64,000 nucleotides of DNA, taken from NCBI GenBank assembly GCA_009823395.1, contig CM020503.1:5562001-5626000 (forward strand), read 5' to 3'. Source of the stretch: Thamnaconus septentrionalis. Taxonomy: Eukaryota; Chordata; Actinopteri; Tetraodontiformes; Monacanthidae. Below are positions 40,160 to 64,000 of the stretch, one piece after another. The position numbers were made by a program, and so were the translations under genes. The notes under the pieces were generated by a model. The model saw only the letters and a program-made list of their open reading frames with translations. It searched no databases and was not told where the DNA came from. Position 1 is the first letter of the stretch; the number at the start of each line of letters is the position of its first letter.

Positions 40160-43100
40160 ACGCGCCACAGAAGCCACCGAGAATAATGGAAGCACCGCCA
40201 CCCACTTTAATGATGTTTGGTGGAGCAGCGCTACTTCTCTCCACTGTGGGTGTCTGTCTGTCTGGGTGGCTTTTAGCTTTAGAAATAGCTGCTTGACGTC
40301 CTGCTTCTGTCTGAGGGCGACTCTCAGAATAAGTTGCGTAACACGGTGCTTTGCAGCGGCAGACTTCAGTGAAAGTTCAGACAGGTTCAGGTCAGTGTCA
40401 CCTGGACCCGCTAGTGATGCCTTTCACTCACTTCACATCAGGAACTGATAACTGGCTCTCTTTTATGACAAAAAGTATTCACATTCTCATATTACAGCTC
40501 ATTGAAAAAGGGAATTTCAGATAAATTAATGGTGATTCGAATTCAATTATTTTAATTTATCGTGATTTCTTTTTTTTTTGGCCCTATTTTAAGCAACATT
40601 GCAATGTAAAGAAATTACCTCCTTAATTCCCCAAATACAAGGGTCCCGCTTTAGGGTTAGATTTGTAAAGACAACAGAGGCGGCGGGACTCTCTGATGAT
40701 GTCATGACCACGCCGGCTGCTGGCTCGTACATCACTCTGTTGATTGGCTCCTGGTGGATGTTGGGGATGTGACGGTAGGAGACCATGTCGCTGTGCTGGC
40801 CCAGGTCCTGTCGCGGCCACAGACACAACAATCACTGGCTCAGCGTGTCTGCGGCGTAATCAAGGAAAAGAGGCGGGACATACGGGGAAAAAAATTCTCT
40901 GTGGGAGGTTTTCTTTCTTGGATGGACTCTTAAAAAGACCTCTGGATGGCTTGAGGAACCACAGGAGGTGGACTCCTCCCTTCTCATCACCCAGCAGCAG
41001 CAGCGAGGGTTGCTCTCCACTCTCAAGTGAGGGAAAAAAGGAACATAGACGTAATCCTTGAATAGTTCATTGAGAATAAATACTTGTAAATGGACTGTTG
41101 TTCCTACCTCAACATCATACCAGTAACAAAGAGCAGTGGGGACACTGCGAAACCCTGATGATGATAAAGCAAAAACATTTTAAAGTTTGATTTGTGGCAT
41201 CACCCATCACTCTATTTTCAATACCCGCTTCTTCCTGAACTCAGAGTCGTGGTGGTCTGCTGGAGCCTCTTCCAACTGTCATAGGGCAAAGGCAGGGTGA
41301 CACCCTGGACAAGTGGGCAGTTCATCGCAGGGCCACAAGAGACAAACAAAGACGAACAACCATTCGCACTCACATACACCTATGGACAATTTAGAGTTCC
41401 CAATTCACCTCACATGCATGTTTTTGGACTGCGGGAGGAAGCCGGACAACCCAACTCCCCACCGTGTCGCCCCTTGTGGCATCACGCTAGTACAAAAAAC
41501 AGAGAATAACAGCGTATTTTAGTGTGATTTAGTGAAATACCAAACAGGTGGACATCCTCAAACACGCTTGACGTGGAGACGTTGATGAAGTGCAGGTCCC
41601 TGCAGTCTGTCGCGATGGCAACCTTGTGGGCGTTTGCCATTGAGACGGCATCAGTGGTCCAACCTCGAAATCTCCTTGTGTTGGCCACTTCCTCTGTTGG
41701 GTCTCCTGCTAGCTGCATTGAAAAAATAATCTAAATCATGCTAGTTTGCTTTGCTTGCCAGTGAGTGCACTGGGAGAACAACATGCGCTCACCCCGAGAC
41801 TTCTGAGGGCGTGTAGGCTGCTGCTCCAGACGGTGGTCTGACCACCTTTACTGACACTAATGTAGCGCAGAGGAGGAGGACTTGAAACCACCACGACACG
41901 CACCGTCGGCTCCCGCTGCAGACACATCGATATAAATACACTCAATAATGGAGGTGGCTGAAGGAATTCAATTGTAGTACCCTATTTTTCTTATTTATGT
42001 ATTTATTTTTTAAGTCTTTGCCACAAAATATTCAAACATGTTTAAAAGGTTTTTGCGCAGCTATTTTTTGTGCATCAGTAGTTTGTTGATTAAAACGAGT
42101 TGCATTTTCCATTAGCAGGTTTGCAAGTTTGATTTCTCTGGGATTTTCTCTCATCGTCCTGGCACCTTGTTGTGAGAACAGTGTCTGATCTGCTGCTGGG
42201 AGTCCAGGAGAGCTGCCCTGGGGATGGAGGCCCGCTCCCTCTCAGCATAATCCAAAAGCAGGTAGGAGCACATCTGCTGCCACTTCACCTGACCAGTGCA
42301 ACTGATGTCTACCTGGATATTGTAGAAAAGAGTATCACAGTGCACTTTCATGGTTTATCTTGTCAAATCGCGGTAACTCTATAATTTAAGTATTGTGCAT
42401 TCACATATTGTGAATATATTTTTGGTGAAGTAAATTATTCATGGTGTTTTTTCATTGGTGAAATTATTATATAATTATTATTATTATTATGGCATAGTCT
42501 GGTATCATTAAAGTATATTGGAACACAATATTGTATTGTATCGAAAATGTTGTAATATTGTATTGTGTATTTCTAATATATATATTTTATTTTATTGCTA
42601 CTGTACTGTATAATTTTAACAAACCATGTCGTCATTGCCTCATTTCATCTCTACTTTGACTTACCTCATTGAAGAACCTCTCAATCCACTCATCCTCAAT
42701 ATCTGGACCAATCACAGACCTCAGGACCTCGCGGAACTCTTTGAAATAAACTCCCCGCTCTCCATCGCCTCGCCTCCTCCTTGCACTTCTTCTGTTTGGC
42801 CCGTTTGGATGCGTCTGTGTTCCAGTTCCTGTGAAAGCATTTCTCAGGAGCAGCAGGTGTTCCGGGCTCAGCCTCTCGGCAGGACTCACTCCACCAGCTT
42901 GATCGCTGCACAGATTGTCAAGATCAGTTAGAGGAAAACTTCATCAAACGTTACGTGGAAAGTTTTCCAGTTTTCCAATCATATATCCAACAAACACTTG
43001 GCGTGCACAATTTTATCACCAAGAAGAACTGTTTGTATTTCTACTGGAAGATTACGGAGCTCCCAAATTAAAAACTACTGCCTGTCTGCACAACAGGAGC

Positions 43101-43973
43101 CAGACATACCTGAGAAACAAGAACACAAACTGGCTTCTTACTGTCAAGATTGGCCAACATCCATTACCTTCAGTCGCTTACGCTGGATGACGCATGAGGT
43201 TAGCGCCCCCAAGCGGAAGCTTTAGGACAACACAATGCTGAACTATTGACCGAAGAGAATAGAAGACCTCCCTGCTACCAAAGCCGTGACACAATCATTG
43301 GGTCACAGTGGTACCGATCATTGTGACACAACTACTTAGTCCATCAAGGCACGCATGAGTGATTCTTTAGTTCACACTAATTTGCCACAATTTGGGGTAA
43401 TGAACTTGTAAAGTTCTAATGACACTGGACAAAAGAGGTGAAGAGAAGGGAGAACATCCTGAAAGGCTTGAAACCAAATACAAAATACATGCACGTTTTT
43501 TTTCAAGTCACACGAAATAAATAATCTCCAGCAGCCAAGAATGTAGATGCAATATTTATATCTAGGATGACATATAAGATTTTTCCCTCAACATCACAGC
43601 TTGTTTTGATAGAGATACTAGGAAATAATATTGAACTATGTTCTCCATATGCTGTCCTGCCAGTAGATTGTACTAAATGATACACATTCTGCCTTTATGG
43701 GACACACAAAGATACATCTTGCTTTGAAATGTTTAGCTAAACTTCATCAGATTGACACGTTAATACAAAAGATAATGGAAAGATGAACATTTACTCAGAC
43801 ATGCTTGATTGTCTCACTGAAAGTGCAAAGAATGCAATAAAGATTGCCTTCACAGGTCATACACACGTGAACAATAAACTATATGTTAAAAAGAAAACTC
43901 ACCGAAATCTTCTGTGTGGCACTTCCTTATCGTAAAGCACCCACTGCTTTCTGTTGTTTCGGCCCGTCTCCAT
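27365..43973 (-). CDS. EF-hand/WD40-repeat protein of the WDR49/WDR64/EFCAB8 group
   Basis: Eighteen exons in transcript order: 43973-43903, 42905-42665, 42312-42166, 41915-41793, 41712-41541, 41154-41108, 41021-40884, 40807-40619, 39947-39756, 36663-36199, 36108-35959, 34348-34164, 33361-33222, 32635-32488, 32403-32195, 28311-28184, 27586-27534, 27454-27365. Phases agree at every junction except exon 14 (32635-32488), which is one base short. With that base the model is 962 residues. The N-terminus has an EF-hand-like region (YFKEFREVLRSVIGPDIEDE, then VDISCTGQVKWQQ), followed by about ten WD blades (TVWSSSL, AVRLWTRF, LRVWDISSH, LVVWRLE, LQVWDICH). The tail is acidic and Gln-rich. The ATG at 43973 has a good Kozak context (A at -3, G at +4). 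The gene contains two tandem duplications. WDR49-type proteins are tied to cilia; the exact orthologue is unsure. Confidence 0.8.
28012..28150. repeat. paired (CA)n and (TG)n microsatellites
   Basis: CA run 28012-28042 and TG run 28112-28150, in the intron between exons 16 and 17 of the WD40 gene. Being complementary and 70 bp apart, they could pair as a hairpin in the transcript. Confidence 0.9.
28815..29188 (+). mobile_element. full-length tRNA-derived SINE with target-site duplication
   Basis: Pol III promoter elements are visible: box A tggcgcagtgg at 28827-28837 and box B ggttcgattcc at 28871-28881, spaced as in a tRNA. A tRNA-unrelated body follows ('gtttgcatgttctccccgtg', 'gatgaactggcgacttgtcc', 'gggataggctccagcagacc'), then a short gaatgaatg tail. 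The 10 bp direct repeat TAAAGTTAAG flanks it at 28805-28814 and 29189-29198, showing a clean insertion. It lies antisense in WD40 gene intron 15. Shorter pieces of the same family occur across the window. Confidence 0.9.
29885..29992 (+). mobile_element. SINE 3' fragment (left unit)
   Basis: SINE tail 'gttgggataggctccaacag', 'acccctgcaaccctgagtcc', followed by GGAT repeats. Duplicated with the unit; see 32045-32157. Confidence 0.75.
30026..31189 (-). pseudogene. duplicate copies of WD40 gene exons 13-15, partly frameshifted
   Basis: Exon 13 copy 31189-31051 (139 nt, against 140) reads out of frame after LKHR. Exon 14 copy 30462-30314 (149 nt) is the intact version and ends CHFAAGDQHQ in the right phase. 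Exon 15 copy 30229-30026 (204 nt, against 209) is frameshifted after RSWKA. Splice sites are kept. In the model, transcription passes through these copies and they are skipped as part of a long intron 15. Confidence 0.75.
31810..31863 (+). mobile_element. SINE 5' head fragment in right unit only
   Basis: Matches the first 50 or so bases of the full SINE, including box A (gcgacacggtggcgcagtgg, then ctgccgcctcacagcaagaa). It stands where the left unit has about 95 bp of unrelated sequence (near 29610-29704). It ends abruptly at ttcaggaaaggcccc, which both units share. Confidence 0.8.
32045..32157 (+). mobile_element. SINE 3' fragment (right unit)
   Basis: Copy of the fragment at 29885-29992, carried by the tandem duplication, with one extra GGAT unit. 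Confidence 0.75.
37214..37237. repeat. dispersed near-palindrome around a gacatcac core (one of several)
   Basis: The 24-mer at 37214-37237 is a near-perfect palindrome. Related copies occur at 13174-13197, 22540-22563, 22831-22851 and 39521-39544 (the last from duplication B), and a diverged one starts at 10937. Confidence 0.7.
37450..37641 (-). other. intact duplicate of WD40 gene exon 9
   Basis: 192 nt, with the same acceptor and donor as exon 9 (39947-39756) and an open frame from GVKCFDYSATLQ to LSYSRDA. It is phase 0 at both ends, so splicing it in after exon 9 would keep the frame and add one more WD blade of 64 residues. Whether it is used is unknown; I did not count it in the 962-residue model. 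Confidence 0.7.
37824..37853. repeat. (TG)15 microsatellite
   Basis: Lies in left unit B. The right-unit copy at 40129-40158 has the same number of units. Confidence 0.95.
38315..38504 (-). pseudogene. frameshifted copy of WD40 gene exon 8
   Basis: Copy of exon 8 (40807-40619), 190 nt against 189. It reads QHSDMV and then leaves frame where 'ggtggag' replaces 'ggtaggag'; a second indel lies near 38380. The preceding exon 7 piece has lost its donor, with cattatgt where the functional copy has cgtatgt. Confidence 0.8.
38642..38974 (-). pseudogene. truncated, frameshifted copy of WD40 gene exon 10
   Basis: Copy of 36663-36329. It keeps the acceptor but has single-base losses in two G runs (near 38853 and 38871 on the plus strand) that shift the frame. 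It stops at the duplication junction after GHGDSSVFT, losing the last 130 bp of the exon and its donor. It cannot replace the full exon at 36663-36199. Confidence 0.85.
40129..40158. repeat. (TG)15 microsatellite
   Basis: Lies in right unit B, paralogous to 37824-37853. Confidence 0.95.
41204..41473 (-). mobile_element. internally deleted SINE with perfect 12 bp target-site duplication
   Basis: Reverse-oriented copy of the SINE family. The direct repeat TTGTGGCATCAC flanks it at 41192-41203 and 41474-41485. Its 5' end reads ggggcgacacggtgg and then jumps to the 'ccggcttcctcc' part of the body. Most of box A and all of box B are missing while both ends are present. It lies in WD40 gene intron 5. 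Confidence 0.88.
42906..43902. other. WD40 gene intron 1
   Basis: Non-coding sequence joining exon 1 (donor cg|gtgagt at 43902) to exon 2 (acceptor tgtgcag at 42906, with a ctaac branch-point-like site upstream). No repeats of note. Confidence 0.6.
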
Positions 43974-45769
43974 TCTGATAACTTTAAGCTTAACAGTATA
44001 CACCTTTTTCTTGTGAATGACATTCTTCACATTGCTTTCATTGTTTAGTAACAGACATGGATGCAAACAGCCACATGTTCTACCCACAACTCCTGAGGCC
44101 AGTCTGAGATTGTCCAAACATGCTAGGGTTTTGTCTTCATCCTGCTCCTTTTTTGGTGAAATGTGATTGGCTGGAGGGAAGTATCCTGTCTCCATACAGG
44201 GAGGGAAGGAATGTCCAGGCCAATAGATCAATCAGCCATTGGTCACAAAGTGTTTGACTGGGCAGAGAGGGGTGCTGCTCATAAACTGTTGTGAGGGACG
44301 ACAGGGACAAGAGAGGGTTTTGGAATAACTATGACTCAGCTGGGGGTAACAGAGCCGGGCAGACACTCCCTCTGCGGATTAATCATTTATCAGATGGTCC
44401 TAGAACAATAAGGCTTATATTTCTCCATCAAGAAATCAAACTTATTCCAGTTCACTTGACTTTTTTTTTTTTTTTTTTATTCATGAGGCCACGTCATACA
44501 ACACATTATGTATGAGAGGAAAAACAATGGAACATTTGCTTTTGGTTTAAAAAAAAAAATAGTGACCCTAAAGCAGTTTAAACATTGCCAAGCAAACTAC
44601 TTCACTCATGTTTACCTCCTCAGTGAGCAGGAACTAACCAGAGAGGCTTCCATTCACTGAGGAGACTGGGGTTTTCCTGTACACAGGACTGCTGGAACAT
44701 TTCCCTGCACCTGCTGTAATTTTAGTCCCACATGCTTGATCAAAACTTTTCAGCTTAAATCACGGCAACTTGACTTTTTTGACAAGCAAAAAATTTAAAG
44801 CGAATGCTTTTTCCAACATTACTTTTTATACAAAATATGTTTTGTCAGTAAAAGCCCAGAGAAGAATGACATATTCCCTCAACTCTGATATTACAAGCTC
44901 TAGTGGCAAACCTGTATGTTCTCTCACACTCTATGGGTGAACTCCAAATCCGGAACATTGCGCAGCCAGCATCGTGAGAAAACAGTGACCTCTGGTGGAT
45001 GAGATTGAAATAAATTACCGCCATTGAAATAAATTTAACCTTGGTGAAGTTTTTCCAATTAATTTAGTCCTTTACATCAATGAGTTTGGGGATGTTGTAG
45101 CTATTAGCACTAACTTCATGTCCACTTTCACTACATCCATAAACCTTGATGAACCTACACTGGTGCAGCGCAAATCAAAAGAATTCTACAATGAAGACAT
45201 AAGAGTGTTATAAAGATGTTTGATTCAATTCTTGTTTAATTTGACCAATTTTAGTCTGTATCATAACTGCTTGTGCGCTTTTTATTGCGTTTATTGACTT
45301 GAATTGAAACATTGAAGGAACTTGCAATATCGCAGCCCGAACACTAGATAGAGCCATAGCCAACTTTTCCAAATTATTTAATCTTTATTTATTTTTTTTA
45401 AATCCCTTCCCGGATCACCAACTTGCAGCGAGTCACTAAATAAGAGATCTGTGAGTTTGGACTCGCAGGTCAAAGTCCGGCCTGATATGGCTCATTTTCA
45501 CCTGGTTTGTCTGAGCCGAGTCACTGATTTGCGGCGTGCCGGATGAAAAGCCTCGCAGTTCTCCACTCTTGGTAATTGTAGACCCGTGACCCGCCCTTCT
45601 CTGCTCCATCAGGGTTTCCTCCTCCGCCCTGTGTGATTCAGTGATGGGGCAGTGAGGATGCCAGCACACGACGCTCCTGCTTGAACTCTGTTTTTTCCCC
45701 ACTCTCAGTAATCTGTAGTATATTTTTTTCCATAAAGTTTAGAGATATTTTTTTTAAACACGTCTCGCC
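43974..45769. promoter_or_regulatory. divergent intergenic region between the WD40 gene and the ferlin
   Basis: The 1.8 kb between the two start codons, which face away from each other. Both promoters and 5' UTRs must lie here unless further 5' exons exist. No TATA box or strong CpG cluster is obvious. A frame in phase with WD40 exon 1 stays open upstream to an in-frame ATG at 44195, so a longer N-terminus is possible. The stretch 44461-44479 is poly-T. Confidence 0.5.

Positions 45770-64000
<18,231 letters not shown>

Larger units (their letters stand above)
38642..40939. repeat. tandem duplication B, right unit
   Basis: Direct copy of 36329-38641, adjacent to it. It carries part of exon 7, exon 8 (40807-40619) and exon 9 (39947-39756) intact, plus a truncated exon 10 copy at 38974-38642. 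Differences from the other unit are mainly single-base changes in homopolymers. Confidence 0.95.

Noticed and set aside
41297..41509. Short plus-strand frames near 41300-41520
   Set aside because: They translate the reverse-oriented SINE at 41204-41473.

Overview
This window looks like nuclear DNA of a ray-finned fish, probably a percomorph teleost. It has compact multi-exon vertebrate genes with GT-AG introns, dense CA/GT microsatellites, and several copies of a tRNA-derived SINE with the 'ggcgcagtggttagc' head typical of teleosts. I can build four protein-coding genes exon by exon with consistent splice phases. No bacterial or viral gene is visible.

Layout: (1) 1-1900 is non-coding flank with a SINE tail and a MITE-like repeat. 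(2) 1947-9460, plus strand: prkar1a (PKA regulatory subunit RI-alpha), with two perfect CRE palindromes in its promoter, a non-coding first exon and ten coding exons (380 aa). (3) 12348-21699, minus strand: fam20a (secretory-pathway pseudokinase), eleven exons (531 aa), convergent with prkar1a as in mammals. (4) 21700-27364 is intergenic and repeat-rich. (5) 27365-43973, minus strand: an EF-hand/WD40 protein of the WDR49/WDR64/EFCAB8 group, modelled in 18 exons (about 962 codons). (6) 43974-45769 is a 1.8 kb divergent intergenic region. (7) 45770-64000, plus strand: the first 37 exons (1360 codons) of a type I ferlin closest to myoferlin, running off the right edge.

The most unusual structure is in the WD40 gene. 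It holds two separate direct tandem duplications of about 2.2-2.3 kb (29387-33752 and 36329-40939). Each carries exons, and the extra copies hold small frameshifting indels. In the right-hand duplication the intact exons lie on the outer edges and the broken copies lie inside. In the left-hand one neither unit carries a fully intact set of exons 13-15. This may be real recent duplication with decay, or uncollapsed haplotypes and noisy consensus in the assembly; the sequence alone cannot decide.

The four genes do not form a functional pathway: cAMP signalling, secretory kinase activation, a probable axonemal or scaffold WD protein, and membrane repair/fusion. I found no convincing new biological system. 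The second-look items are the duplications, the dated transposon insertions with clear target-site duplications, a dispersed palindrome, and a few residue-level points.
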